Positions 42,000 to 53,194 of a stretch of 64,000 bases of DNA are shown here, in pieces. The stretch comes from Elephas maximus indicus. Lineage: Eukaryota > Chordata > Mammalia > Proboscidea > Elephantidae. Made by a program: the position numbers and the translations under genes. The stretch spans positions 84,456,268-84,520,267 of the forward strand of contig NC_064831.1 in assembly GCF_024166365.1 (NCBI RefSeq), in the 5' to 3' direction. Under the pieces are notes generated by a model. That model did no database searches, was not told where the DNA came from, and saw only the letters and a list, made by a program, of their open reading frames with translations. How positions within the stretch are numbered: position 1 is the stretch's first letter; each line of letters opens with the position of its first letter.

Positions 42000-42870
42000 T
42001 TGTCTGTTTTTATTAGTATAAATTCATCCATAGCTTTTTATCTTCTTTGCACCTTTAATTGTGTCCTCTCTAGTTCCTAATATTGTTTATTCATGTCTTT
42101 TCTCTCTTTTCTTGCTCAATTGCGTAACAGTTTTCTATGTTATTAATCAGTTGATTTTTGTATACCCTGTATTGCATTTTTGTGTTCTTTTTCATTAATT
42201 TATGTTCTTCGTTCTTTGATCATAGTATGTTTTTAAAAACAATTTCTTGAGGTGGTCACTTAACTCATTCATTCTGTCTGTCTTTTCTAATGTAAACATT
42301 TAAGGCTCTTGTTTCAGGCTCGTCCCACAATTTTTGATACGAGATATCTCATTATTGTCCAATTCTCAATAACTGCTTCATTCCCATGATGAATCTTTCT
42401 TTGATCCATAAGTTACTTAGAATTGTATTTCACGTTTCCATATGAATAGGATTGTTTGTTATTCTGTTACCGTTCTCTAATTTATTGTGTTTATAGATTG
42501 GAGTTGGTATGTTTTCGATGCTTTACTAGCTGCTAAAATTTGCTTGGTGGCTTAGTGCATGTGCTTAAAAGAAATTCTGACACTTCATATTCTTTGTCAT
42601 TTGTTTTCTAATGGTTTATTCATTTCCTTCTCATCAGTTTGCGAGATTTCTTCGTATAATTTAGATATTAGCATTCTCTCTGCTATCTGGGTTGCAAACA
42701 TATTTTTCCAAATCTGTTGTTTTCTATTGGTCTTTGTTGAAGTCGTCTTTCCTTATACAAAAGCTTTTATTTAATATTTATAAAGTGAAATGTGTCCATC
42801 TTTTCTTTTTAAATCTTTTAGGGTTCCATGGTGCTTAAAGTTACACGTAGACTCCTATACGTCCTTATAG
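42000..42870 (-). mobile_element. Ancient L1 fragments
   Basis: Reversed L1 ORF2 is suggested by TTCTTGCTCAATTGCGT, GGCTCTTGTTTCAGGCTCGT, TGATGAATCTTTCTTTGATC, and later by TTTTCTAATGGTTTATTCAT and TTTATTTAATATTTATAAAG with the order of the old L1 3' ORF2. Strongly diverged; there may be two separate L1 pieces (before and after about 42560). Confidence 0.6.
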
Positions 42871-44205
42871 GATTTTTATAACATTTTTTCAAGCTCAGAT
42901 CCAAAATTGGGAAATAAATTTCACCTAATTTAAAGACTTCTTAAGAACAGATACAAACATGTACATGTCAAGTTAGGTACAAAAGTGAACATTTGTTTAC
43001 ATTGTGAAAAGAAATCACAAAAAAATATAAATGAAATACGTGAACAAATAACTCAAATGTCCCCAAAATCCAGAAAGATGGCAAAATATTCTTTACAAAA
43101 TAACTGCTTGATACACATCTGTATTGTACGTTGCTTTCATTTGACTACATTTTTTAGCTTCATATTCTTTGATCATCTCTCCATATATTATAAATATACA
43201 AATTTATAATCTTTTTCCGTAAAGAAAATAAAAAGATAAGTTAGTCTTTGCTCTAACACTATTGATCAAATTTGTTTCGCTATTGGCAGTTGGAATGCAT
43301 AAACCATATAAGTTCAGTTCAGACGCAGACATGGATATGCTCACTGTTTATAGCACCAGTGCAGGATGGTGCCTTCCAAACAGAAAATCTGAAAAATCAC
43401 ATTCCATACAATTCCCATCAACACGGAAAAAATATACGACATTATAATTGTATACACTGTGTTCTTGAGCATGTTCTTAAGAGGAGGGAACCTCCATTTT
43501 GATTAATATTGATGAGATTGTCTTCCGCCATCAATTGTACATATTTGATGATCTGAAGAAGTTTTCACAGATGGACTCCAGGCTCCATACATTTCAAACC
43601 TTGGCTTCTCCTCTACTACTTTTATGCTTCTGGTGCCAAATGCAGTAGAACACATCCATCCTGAGAAAAATCATGGCCTCCTACCTCGGTGAGAGGATGC
43701 CCATTGAGTAAGCATGGTGGTCAGCGTACGCATTCCTGGAGGCCATTCCTACGCTCAAACGGTTACCAGTAACTTAACTAAACACACATCAACTACAAAC
43801 CACATATACACACCCCACTAAACTCCAACAAAATGTATCCCTTACTCAACCTCCCCTCTGCCAGATCCCATAAATGCCTGTGTTTTCTCCAATGCCATCT
43901 GATACACATGATGGTAATTGGTTCTGGTTAGGAACATAACTATTTGCCCTTGCATAAACACTTGCAGAAAACATGTTGTGGTACCCTAGTCCCTCTCCCC
44001 ACTCTAATAAGAGAAGAGCTTTGGTCAAGGGTGTTTATTAAATATATGTTTTTACTGTTTCCATTATATCATGACCTCAGCAGGGGGACAACAGAGCCAA
44101 ATCAGACCCTAAAACCAAAAACACCTTTTCCAACAGGTGGCATTTCTATTTCTGGTGGTACATATGGCAATCTTGCAAAACTGTAATTTTTTTCAGATAT
44201 TGTCC
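42871..44205. other. Unique sequence
   Basis: About 1.3 kb with no family or exon recognised. Overlapping frames at 43262-43502 and 43846-44186 lack domains. Confidence 0.45.
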
Positions 44206-44625
44206 TTCCTCTATGGCACCTTATGCTTGAAAGGACACCGATCTCATCCCGAGCTCCAGGAAGTGACTCCTGATTGGTCTAAGCTGATCATGGTGGCCCC
44301 ATTCCCTTTGCCAGGGATTGGTTTAGGCAAGGGCATGCGACACAGTTCTGTCTGGTGGGATTTGAAGTTTCCTGGGACTTCCTGGAAAGGCTTTCCTTGA
44401 TGATAAAAGGGGACACATGGCAAGATGTCTGCTGATGCTGTCAACACCCAGGTTTTGGTGATATGGTCGAGCTGTTCCATTAAACAACCATGAAGCTGCC
44501 CTATCTCAGAACTTCTTGTTATGAGAGCTAACAATTTTTTTCATATTATTTAAGACACCTTGGACCTATGTTTCATGTTACTTGCAGCCAAGAAAACATT
44601 CTAAGTGACATGCACCTTGACAATC
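44206..44625 (+). mobile_element. Ancient LTR (ERVL/MaLR-like)
   Basis: Blocks CTGATTGGTCTAAGCTGATC, GGGATTGGTTTAGGCAAGGG, GATGATAAAAGGGGACACAT, CCCTATCTCAGAACTTCTTG, TTATGAGAGCTAACAA and ACTTGCAGCCAAGAAAACAT have the look and order of an old mammalian LTR ending. The subfamily is not named. Confidence 0.55.
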
Positions 44626-44837
44626 CCTGTGTTGTTCTGGGGAATATAGAATGGAGAAAACTTAAGACATATACTTGACATTTGCTTTACCAATGAGGCC
44701 AGTTGATATTTATTTCAGTGGGTTGGAAAAAGGAATAGTAGTTTAATACACCCACATTAATGGGCTAGGTATTGACCAGAAACGAGTCCATATCCTAGAA
44801 GCAATAAATAATAGGAAAAAAAAAAAAAGAAAAAAAG
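44626..44837. other. Sequence with poly(A) signal and A-run
   Basis: AATAAATAATAGG directly precedes an A-rich run (44817-44836). It may be the 3' end of a retroposed transcript or chance. No parent gene is recognised. Confidence 0.35.
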
Positions 44838-45049
44838 CAGACCCTAAAGCCCTGTTATGTCCTCTCTCAAAAGCTCATGGAGTGCCTCTAATTGTGTTAC
44901 AATTATTGATAAAGGTGAAGAAAGCATTCAGAAGGAGAAATCAATCTCTAAATCTGAACACAAACAGCATGAAAAAGAAGTCCAGGGTTCCTTCAATAAT
45001 TATCATCATCTCTCCCCATCCCCACCAATTTCCTTGTTTATTAGGAAAC
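44838..45049. other. Unique spacer
   Basis: Nothing recognised. Confidence 0.5.
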
Positions 45050-45697
45050 CTTGTTGTTGTTGTTCTTGTTAGGTGCTGTCCAGTCAGTTCTGACTCATGG
45101 TGACCCTACGTACAACAGAACAAAACACTGCCTGGTCCCGTACCATCCTCACAATCGTTTTGTGTGAGCCCATAATGTCGAAGCTGCTGTGTCAGTCCAT
45201 CTCATTGACAGTCTTCCTGTCCTTCCCTGACCCTCCATTTTACCAAGCATGACTGGTCCCTCATGATAACATATCCGAAGTATGTGAGATGAAGTCTCAC
45301 CATGTTTGTTTCTAGGGCGTATTCTTGCTGTACTCCTTCCAAGACAGATTTGTTCATTCTTTTGGCAGTCCATGATGTATTCAACATTCTTCACCAACAC
45401 CAAAACTCAAAGATGTCAATTCTTCTTCAGTCTTTCTTATTCATTGCCCAGTTTTCGCATGCATATGAGATTGAAAACACCAAAGCTTGGGTCAGGTGCA
45501 CCTTAGTCCTTAAAGTGACATCTTTGCTTTTCAACATTTTAAAGAGGTCTTTTGCAGTAGATTTGCCCAATGCAATGCATTGTTTGATTTATTGACTGCT
45601 GCTTCCATGGGTGTTGATTGTGGATCCAAGTAGAATGAAATCCTTGACAACTTCTGTCGTCCTGGACATCTCTGTTTATCATGATGTTGCTTGTTGG

Positions 45698-46305
45698 TCA
45701 AATTGTGAGGATTTTTGTTTTCTTTATGTTGAGGCATAATCCAGGCAGAAGTCTATGGTCTTTGATATTCCTCAGTAAGCACTTCAAGTCCTCTTCACTT
45801 TTAGCAAGCAAGGTTGTGTCATCTGCATAACGCAGGTTGTTAATGAGTATTCCTCCAATCCTGATGCTCCATTCATCTTCCTGTAGTCCAACTTCTTGGA
45901 TTATTTGCTCAACATACAAATTGAATAATGGTGAAAGTATACAAGCCTGACACACACACATTTCCTGACTTTAAACCATGCAGTATCCTCTTGTTCTTTT
46001 TGAACAATTGCCTCTTGATCTATGTACAGGCTCCTCATGAGCACAATTAAGTGTTCGGGAATTCCCGTTTTTCACAATGTTATCCATAATTTGGTATGAT
46101 CCACACAATTGAATGTCTTTGCATAGTTAATAAAACACAGTAAACGTCTTTCTGGTATTCTCTGCTTTTCAGCCAGGATCCATCTGATATCAGCAATGAT
46201 ATCCCTGGTTCCACATCCTCTTCTGAATCTGGCTTGAATTTCTGGCATTTCTCTGTGGATATACTGCTGCAGCCACTTTCCAATGATCCTCAGCAAAATT
46301 TTACT

Positions 46306-46377
<72 letters not shown>

Positions 46378-46751
46378 TACTGATACTGTTTGACAATTTC
46401 CACATTCTGTTGGATCACCTTTCTTTGGAATAGGCATAAATATGAATCTCTTCCAATCAGTAGACCAGGTAGCTGTCTTCCAAATTTCTTATCATAGTCG
46501 AGAGAGCACTTCTAGCACTGCATACATTTGTTGAAACATCTCAGTTGGTATTCCATCAATTCTTGGAGCCTTATTTTCACCAATGCCTTCAGTTCAGCTT
46601 GGTCTTCTTCCTGCAGTACAGTTGGTTCTTGATCATATACCACCTCCTGAAATGATCGAATGTCAACCAATTCTTTTTGGTACAAAACCCTAGGAAACTT
46701 CAAAGGATTAGCCATTTTGGCCAATGAAATGTGATACCCTAGAATTTGCAT
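45698..46751 (-). pseudogene. RTE reverse-transcriptase remnant
   Basis: Pieces in order on the minus strand: DQEPTVLQEEDQAELKAL, QARFRRGCGTRDIIADI, LLCFINYAKTFNCVDHTK and LFNLYVEQIIQEVGL, LRYADDTTLLAKSEEDL, LNIKKTKILT. The box that should read FIDYAKAFD has Asn for both Asp residues, while YADD is intact. Several frame breaks and the TA tract show it is inactive. Confidence 0.9.
46309..46372. repeat. (TA)n, about 31 units
   Basis: Uninterrupted TA dinucleotide tract inside the RTE RT region, just after TTTTACTTGTG. Confidence 0.98.
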
Positions 46752-46755
46752 GTTT

Positions 46756-46814
46756 GCTTATTCTGTTTAAATAGAAAAATGACAATGCTGTGCTTTATTG
46801 GCAACACATGGGGT
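46756..46814. other. Unique spacer
   Basis: Nothing recognised. Confidence 0.5.
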
Positions 46815-47000
46815 ATGACATTATCAAACCTGGGTTAGAATATGAGCTGCGCTGTTTACGATCCGTGTAACTTTGGACCAGTTACTTCAGTTCTTTGGGC
46901 CTCTTGCTTATCTATAAATGAGCCAATAGTTTTATATCACCAGGCTGTTGTGAGATGTAAATAAATTAGCAGATGTTAACATACTGTATATGTAAATACT
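46815..47000 (+). mobile_element. MIR SINE
   Basis: AAACCTGGGTTAGAATATGA, GTGTAACTTTGGACCAGTTA, CTTCAGTTCTTTGGGCCTC and CCAGGCTGTTGTGAGATGTA follow the MIR consensus in order. Confidence 0.85.
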
Positions 47001-47230
47001 GTAAACATTTATCTCACCTGCCACAAAGCTCATGGGGAGTGTGGGTATGGATGTAGGTGTGATTTCTACTTTGGCTAGGGTAAATTGTGTGTCAGGGCTG
47101 TTTTATGGAAAAAAAAGAACTATGTTGATGTCACATAGACATGGGTTCAAATTTTATCAAATACTAGCAAGATTCTTAATCTATCTGAGGTTCTTACATA
47201 CAAAATAAGCTTAATACCTACTTAGGTGAG
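47001..47230. other. Unique spacer
   Basis: A TTATGGAAAAAAAAG patch near 47104; nothing recognised. Confidence 0.5.
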
Positions 47231-47569
47231 GCCGTGATGGTTCAGTAGCAGAGTCTCACCTTCCATGCAAGAGACCCACGTTAGATTCCTGGCCAATGCA
47301 TCTTAGGTGTGGCCACCACATGCCTGTCAGTGGAGACTTGCACGTTACTACGATGCTGAACAGGTTTAAGCAAAGCTTCCAGGCTAAGATGGACTAGAAA
47401 GAAAGGCCTGGCAATCTACTTCCAAAAATCAGCCATTGAAAACCCTGTAGATCACAGCAGTCTGACTGGGAACCAATGACGGAGATGGCCCAGGGCTGGG
47501 CAGCCTTTTGTTTCATTGTGCACAGGCCACTATGAGTCAGGAGCTAACTCGATGACAGCTAACAACAAC
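47231..47569 (+). mobile_element. tRNA-Gly-headed SINE with RTE tail, copy 2
   Basis: 47231-47300 is close to a whole tRNA-Gly: GCCGTGATGGTTCAGTAGCA, GAGTCTCACCTTCCATGCAA, GAGACCCACGTTAGATTCCT, GGCCAATGCA. The body holds GACTTGCACGTTACTACGAT, GATGGACTAGAAAGAAAGGC, CAATCTACTTCCAAAAATCA, and the tail GATGACAGCTAACAACAAC. It is better preserved than copy 1 at 33522. Confidence 0.9.
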
Positions 47570-47572
47570 CTA

Positions 47573-47630
<58 letters not shown>
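47570..47630. repeat. (TA)n, about 27 units
   Basis: Begins right after the (AAC)n end of the tRNA-Gly SINE (ACCTATATATGTATATATAT). Confidence 0.98.
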
Positions 47631-47802
47631 TTCTGGGTTACATATATACATACATATAATAGTAAGGGGTTGTTCTCGTCCTCCAGGATTTCAAATCATA
47701 TTTTGATTGAAGTAGGAATACAAGTAGATCCCAATATTTTTTCTTGTGGTATCTCAACACAATTATTGGAATCTTGAAGGGCAGACAGGTAAAAAATAAA
47801 CA
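47631..47802. other. Unique spacer
   Basis: Nothing recognised. Confidence 0.5.
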
Positions 47803-47879
47803 GAACCAGGCAGTGTTTTATTCCGTTGTGCATGGGGTCACCATGAGTCAGGGGCTGACTGGCTAACAACAACAACAAC
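47803..47879 (+). mobile_element. RTE tail, severely 5'-truncated
   Basis: ACCAGGCAGTGTTTTATTCC, GTTGTGCATGGGGTCACCAT, GAGTCAGGGGCTGACTGGCT, AACAACAACAACAACA: about 77 bp of RTE 3' end. Confidence 0.9.
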
Positions 47880-48934
47880 AATGCCTACATAACAGAGTTG
47901 TGAATATAAAATAAAGCAGTGCCCGGGAACAGGGGCAGATTGGCATAGAAAGGTGGGGCTGGGGTGCAAGGACCATCCAGAAGAACCCCGTCTGCCCCGT
48001 TTCACCTCCTTTTTTTTTTTTTTTATCAACACAAGCCCAGAAATGCAATGATGCTACCAAGGAAGCGTGTGGCAGCCACCATGAAAAACTCTGATTTCTT
48101 CTCCTTTCTATAGCTGTTTCTCTCTCCTTGGGATTTGTGCACAGAACTTGAACTGTACAATTTTATATCATTTGAAAGAGACGGGATATTAGGGAGTTCA
48201 AGGGCCAGCAATGTAGCAAACATGAAAGCCTACTTCAAGCCATCTTCTTAAGCTCCACCGCCATCCGGGTGCTCCACTGAACCAGCCCTCCTGTGGTGCT
48301 AACAACAGCTTCAAGTCCAGGGCTTCAAGTCTAGGCCGCCTGCATCTTGTGGCAGCAATTAGGGAGGCTGAGGCTGCCATTGGCTTTATTTTATCCCGTG
48401 ATTGTTACGGAGAGAAACAAACAGCCTCCAGCAGGCTGTGATAGCATTACCTGTTATCATTGTCATTTTCTATCTCACGTCCTGCCGTCTAAAATACTTT
48501 GAAAGCAGTCATTCTTAAAAGGCTGGGCTCTGCACTTCCAGGTTTATCAGAATAAAACAGAAATCAGGTTGCGTAGTTTTAAGGGCACATGGGAAAAAAC
48601 ACAGTTTGGTGACAGGAGATTTTGAATTACAGTGGGCGAAGATAGCTGGGTTCTCCTTAAGACTTTAAACATCCAAATAGGTGCGTTTAAAAGAAATGCC
48701 CCTGTAGACTCCATCTGAACCCTCGTGCCTTTTGTTATCCACGCAAAGCAAGCCACTCAGCAGCCACGCTCACAAATCCCAAGGACTAAAGGGCACAGAT
48801 TGCATTTGGGATTTGACAGCATATTCAGAGAATTAAGAGTGTTTTTGTCTGGATGCTTTTCACTCAAGTAGTAGCAGGAGCTGCTATCTGTTTCTGAGAC
48901 TTTAATTTGTAAATGATAATAGCTCTCCTTTAGC
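47880..48934. other. Unique sequence
   Basis: About 1 kb without a recognisable repeat. T-run of about 15 at 48010-48024. It is one of the longest repeat-poor stretches here; 48340-48520 would be worth testing for conservation. Confidence 0.5.
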
Positions 48935-49120
48935 GAGCGAGCCCCTTCGGTGTGCCAGGGAGCACCCATTCAAGGCCTTTAGGTATAATTTCCTTTAACT
49001 CTCACAAAACCCTTGCAAGATAAGTTGTATTAAAGGTGAAATTGAGACTCAGAGAGACGATTAACTTGGTGAAAATCAAATAGTTAGTAAGTACTGGGGA
49101 GCCGGAAATTCAGAAAGAAG
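48935..49120 (-). mobile_element. MIR SINE
   Basis: CTTTAACTCTCACAAAACCC, TTGCAAGATAAGTTGTATTA, GAAATTGAGACTCAGAGAGA and AAATCAAATAGTTAGTAAGT follow reverse MIR. Confidence 0.8.
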
Positions 49121-49735
49121 GGATATTAGAGATTCAAGGTGACAGCAGAAACAAACATGTCCTGTTCATCAGGCCACACCCCCATATATGCAAAGTTAAT
49201 ATAACCATATTTCTTAAGTCTCAGATGACATCACTGTAAGAGGCTACTTCATGTATCACAAAGGAAAAGAAAACCCTACCAACTAAGCTGACACTCCGTT
49301 GATTTCCAGATATATCCTGATTTCAGAGATGTAAAAACATGGGGGAAAATGTACCTTTTAAAATCCACCAAAAAATGATAATTTGAAAACTAGGCTGGAA
49401 TGTAAACAACAAAATAAGATAATGGCCCAGCTTGAAGGCAGGTGGATCATATATGTACAAGTCACCTCCTGGCACTCTCTGGCTTTCTCCAAAGCTGAAG
49501 ATAAAACCCAGGCTGATTCCAGTGCCCACGCTTCAGATTTCCACCTGCAGGTGGCAGTGCAGGCCACTGGATATGCTAGTCAAAGCCTTTGCCCTTCTCT
49601 GGGAAAAGGCCTCAGAGCAGCTCCCCAGGCAGCTGGAGAAACTTGTTATCACCGCTTTATTTTATTTTATTTTTTTAACTACTTCTGAGCTAGTTCAAAC
49701 CTCAGCGTCATTTCCACCCCACTCCCCTATCCAAA
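49121..49735. other. Unique sequence
   Basis: No family recognised apart from the CTCF-like motif at 49541. Overlapping frames at 49323-49860 show no domain and run into an AfroSINE. Confidence 0.5.
49541..49560 (+). promoter_or_regulatory. CTCF-like motif
   Basis: CCACCTGCAGGTGGCAGTGC contains the CTCF-type core GCAGGTGGCAG. It also contains CACCTGCAGGTG, a palindromic pair of E-box-like half sites, so other factors could bind. Motif match only. Confidence 0.3.
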
Positions 49736-49946
49736 GGTCCTTGGGGGGCATAAATGATTTGCTCTCAGTTACTAACAGAAAGGTCAAAGGTTCAAATCCA
49801 CCCAGTGGTGCTGCAAAGAAATCAGCTTCAGTAAAGACCACGTCCAAGAAAACCCTGTGAAGCACAGTTGTGCTCTAAAGCACATGGGGTTACCCTGAGT
49901 TGGATTCGACTCGAGGGCAATAGGTTGGGTTGGGGTTGCTTTGGTT
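49736..49946 (+). mobile_element. AfroSINE, 'GAGTC'-like subfamily
   Basis: GGTCCTTGGGGGGCATAAAT head, AGGTTCAAATCCACCCAGTG B-box region, GAAGCACAGTTGTGCTCTAA core, GATTCGACTCGAGGGCAATA tail. Diverged. Confidence 0.92.
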
Positions 49947-50269
49947 CCCTATCTGATGTCTTCTTTCTTTCCATTAACTATTTTTCCCTGCACACTCCCA
50001 ACATCTGCAGCAGGTAGTCTTGGAATGGAGATAAAGATATTCTTCTTTCCCTTCTCAATTCAAACCAGAAGCTGAGGGATTGGCTAAAGAGAAGGAAGCT
50101 AGTGTCTTGGTTGTTCTATTTGTCCATATATCTAGAAAATATTTCTCGGGGAGGCCTTCCTATCTCTTGTCTATAACTGGGGATCAAATCTCTTTGCATC
50201 ACTTTCTTCCTAAAACTCTCATGGTTCCCAGGGCTGATAGAATAAACTCTAAGCATGAAAATCCAATCA
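49947..50269. other. Unique sequence
   Basis: Possibly the eroded 5' side of the following L2; not supported enough to call. Confidence 0.4.
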
Positions 50270-50700
50270 TAGCCTACTTCTCCTCCACTTCCCTTCCATA
50301 CCTCCCACTCTAGGCTCCAGGCACCTGTGAATACTTGTGAACAAACTGTGTCTGTTCACAAGTGGTATTAGCTTATGCTGTTCCCTCTCCTTGAAATAGT
50401 CTTCCCCTCATTCTCTGTCTATAGGACATGGAGCTTGTGGTTCTTTGGTTCAAAACTAAGTTCACGTCCCTCCACAAAGCCTTTTCTTCCTTGAACCTCA
50501 TTGCCTTCCACGTACACCCTAAGAGTCCTTAGCAGCTCTCTGTATATATATTAATTGTCATGCTAATCCCTTTAAATTATTATTTATCAATAGAGAAATC
50601 TTCCTCACTCTGTCTTGCTTATATATGTAACCCCTGCACCGAGCACAGGGCTGGGGTTGTAGTAAGTACTCAGTTGATACTTACTGAATGAATAATGGAA
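50270..50700 (+). mobile_element. L2 LINE fragment
   Basis: TATGCTGTTCCCTCTCCTTG, AAACTAAGTTCACGTCCCTC, CACAAAGCCTTTTCTTCC, ATAGAGAAATCTTCCTCACT and GTAGTAAGTACTCAGTTGAT, TACTGAATGAATAA follow L2 to its 3' end. Confidence 0.8.
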
Positions 50701-50743
50701 TGCCTCTTTTCTAAAATATTCCAGAAGCAATATCCCCTAGGAC

Positions 50744-51085
50744 AGCGATGATTAACTTCTGCATGTTAGAATCACCTGGGGAGCTTTTAAAAATCCTGGT
50801 ACTCAGACCTTACCCTAGACCAAAGAAATCACAACTTGGTGTTGGGACCGAGGCCTCAACATCTTGTAGAGCTCCTCAGGTCATTTCAAGGTGCAACCAG
50901 TGTGGTTCCAAGACTGGCGGTATCAATAGTACATTTCTCCATGATTTTATTTGAAGTGCAAATTCTTGAGACCCACCTCAAACTCTAGAATCACAAATTA
51001 GGGAGGAAGAGTGGTAACCCTTTGTGTTTTAACAAGCCCTTCAAATGATTCTGATGTATACTAAAGTTTGAGAAATGCTGCCGCC
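50744..51085 (+). mobile_element. Two adjacent MER5A-like hAT MITEs
   Basis: First, about 50744-50918: AGCGATGATTAACTTCTGCA, AGAATCACCTGGGGAGCTTT to GTGCAACCAGTGTGGTTCC. Second, about 50919-51085: GAAGTGCAAATTCTTGAGAC, TTTAACAAGCCCTTCAAATG, ATTCTGATG.., AAAGTTTGAGAAATGCTG. Both have MER5-type interiors; the boundary between them is approximate. Confidence 0.7.
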
Positions 51086-51404
51086 CTAAACGGTTTGCTT
51101 TAATTAAAGCTGCATCGATGTCCGTAAATCAATCCCTCTTCTTCTTTCTCCTGATTCCATTCTGGGTCCTATTTTTTGCATGGGGCCAGGCTTACAGACA
51201 AAAGAACAGCTCCATTCTGGTCAAAGAATTTTTTTTTTTTTTTCCTAACCCATTTGGGTCTTATGATTATTGACACCAATTTACAGTGAAACCGTTCAAG
51301 AAGAAATTTTACGTATTTATTTCAATCAAGGACGTATTATTAGCATGACTATTTTTAAAACAAGAGAATAAAAATTGACAAAAGCTACCATATTGAACTT
51401 GTAA
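51086..51404. other. Unique sequence
   Basis: T-run of about 15 at 51229-51243; nothing recognised. Confidence 0.5.
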
Positions 51405-51595
51405 CATGTACCAGATATTATGCTAAGTGCTAAGATACCTCACTGATTCTTCACAACAATGCTAAATGGTGGGTATGTTACAGGATGCTCATTGTGCACA
51501 TGAGAAAAGTAAGGCTCCAAAAGATATAAATCCAGGGGAAAGACAGGGATTGGAACCCAGGTCTGTCCTAAAATCAAGTTGTGCTCTTGATCTTG
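51405..51595 (-). mobile_element. MIR SINE
   Basis: TGTACCAGATATTATGCTAA, GTGCTAAGATACCTCACTGA, CACATGAGAAAAGTAAGGCT and ATTGGAACCCAGGTCTGTCC follow reverse MIR. Confidence 0.85.
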
Positions 51596-51954
51596 ATGAA
51601 CCTCATTCCTTACTCTGTCCATAGTCTTAAAGCTTTGGGGTCAAGAACAATCTGGTGCTCTGGAAAATTCTTGTCTAGTTTCTGAACAAAGGTTAAACCT
51701 TCATGCTGTGTTTTGGTATACACTTACTGGTGGTTTTGCCACCCCCCCCCCAAAAGACTCTGAAAAGAAATACAGTTTGCGCACAGGGGTGGAGTGGCAG
51801 TTGTCTGCTAAGACGCATGCATTCTCTTCAACTTATCCTTTGTTTTGAATATATGGTCTGAATTCTTGGGGTCGTTATTAACATGGTCTCTTTTGGAGTC
51901 CATGAGTATTACACATGTGATGCAAACATGAAGGAAAGCTATTTACCATTTTTT
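51596..51954. other. Unique sequence
   Basis: C-run (CCCCCCCCCC) near 51742-51751; nothing recognised. Confidence 0.5.
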
Positions 51955-52140
51955 CTTTATTCATCCATTAAACATTTACTGATTTATGTTTTGGAGAAAG
52001 AGCAAAACAGGCTTTGCTCCCTGACCTCAAGAGAAAAAAAAGGAATATTAATGATTACAATACAGAGTGGGATATACCAGTAAAAGCATGGTCACAGTGC
52101 TATGGACCAATAGAAGAAGCCCAGCCTCAGGGTGTCAGGA
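51955..52140 (-). mobile_element. L2 LINE fragment
   Basis: TTCATCCATTAAACATTTAC, GCAAAACAGGCTTTGCTCCC, TGACCTCAAGAG and ATACAGAGTGGGATATACCA resemble reversed L2 3' ('attcaacaaatatttattg...tgccctcatggag'). Confidence 0.6.
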
Positions 52141-53014
52141 AAAGAATGCATCCATTCTCTTAAAAAGAACACCTCATAGAGGAATTAGAATTAGGTGCCA
52201 AAATCAACCCAGTGTGCAGAAAACAAATGCTTTTATTACCTGGATCCTTCCCAACTGAAAATGATGCTATTCATTTAGGTTCCTCTCCATTTGAATATTT
52301 GAGCTACTGGGGAGAGTTGCCTAGCTACTATGAGCCAATGAATCCTGTATCTCATTTCTTTCTGAAATAAAATATTATAATACATAAAGTCCAGCACCTA
52401 CGTAGATAAACTTGTGGGATCAATTTCATCCCAAATTTGAGCATCTCTATTCTGAAGGATATCCCCAATCCCCGAGCTCTTATTTCCCCACTAGTAAGAT
52501 GGTGTGAACCCGGGGGTTTTAAAACTGTTGTAACTTTGGTATAACTACCATCAGAAATGAGAATGACTTTTTTAATTTGCAAAAACAGGGCTGCCTTGCG
52601 TTCTAACCACATGTGAAAAAAAGGAAAGATTGCAATTTAAAGACAGTGAAGTTTATTTCTGAAACGTATGGCCATGGGTCAAGCTTAGTAAGAAAAGTGG
52701 GTCCAGGGTATTTGAGGCTTAAAAAAGAAGCAATTATTGGAATAGAAAGCAGCGGGTCATGGTGACACTTCACAGACCCCCACCTGCCTGCCCAACTGAG
52801 CAAGTTGGAAGAATGGGAAAAGACTCCTCATGGACAAGCTTCCGCTAGGAAACAACAAACTCCTGTTCTTTTTGCCTTTTTCTAACTCTTTTCCTCAAAG
52901 TCTAAATGCTGCTATTTTACAGATTAGCCTTCCTTGTGTGCATGGATATGTCAGCTGTCAGAGAGTTGAATTTATTAGATCACTCCTTCTATTCTCATGT
53001 ATTCAAAAAGGCAA
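52141..53014. other. Unique sequence
   Basis: No family or exon recognised in about 870 bp. Confidence 0.5.
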
Positions 53015-53176
53015 GAAAACCCAACCCACCACTATCGAGTTGATTACGACTCATAGTGACCCTATAAGACAGAGTAGAACTGTCCCATAGGGTTTCTAAG
53101 CAACACCTGGGGGATTCAAACTGCCAACCTTTTGGTTAGCAGCTCTAGCTTTTAACCACTATGCCACCAGGTTTTC
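53015..53176 (-). mobile_element. AfroSINE
   Basis: GAAAACCCAACCCACCACTA, CCTATAAGACAGAGTAGAAC, ATGCCACCAGGTTTTC. Target duplication CAAAAAGGCAA / CAAACAGGCAA at 53004-53014 and 53177-53187, one difference. Confidence 0.95.
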
Positions 53177-53194
53177 CAAACAGGCAACTGAATG

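Larger units (their letters stand above)
45050..46755 (-). mobile_element. RTE (BovB-like), 1.7 kb, 5'-truncated
   Basis: The largest RTE copy here. It runs from the (AAC)n 3' end (TTGTTGTTGTTCTTGTTAGG) through the C-terminal domain, RT palm and RT fingers to a region encoding EEDQAELKALVKI and LVDIRSFQEVVYDQE. A long (TA)n lies inside at 46309-46372. Confidence 0.95.

Noticed and set aside
49432-49860. 142-residue frame as a possible exon
   Set aside because: The C-terminal part is AfroSINE and the remainder has no recognisable domain.
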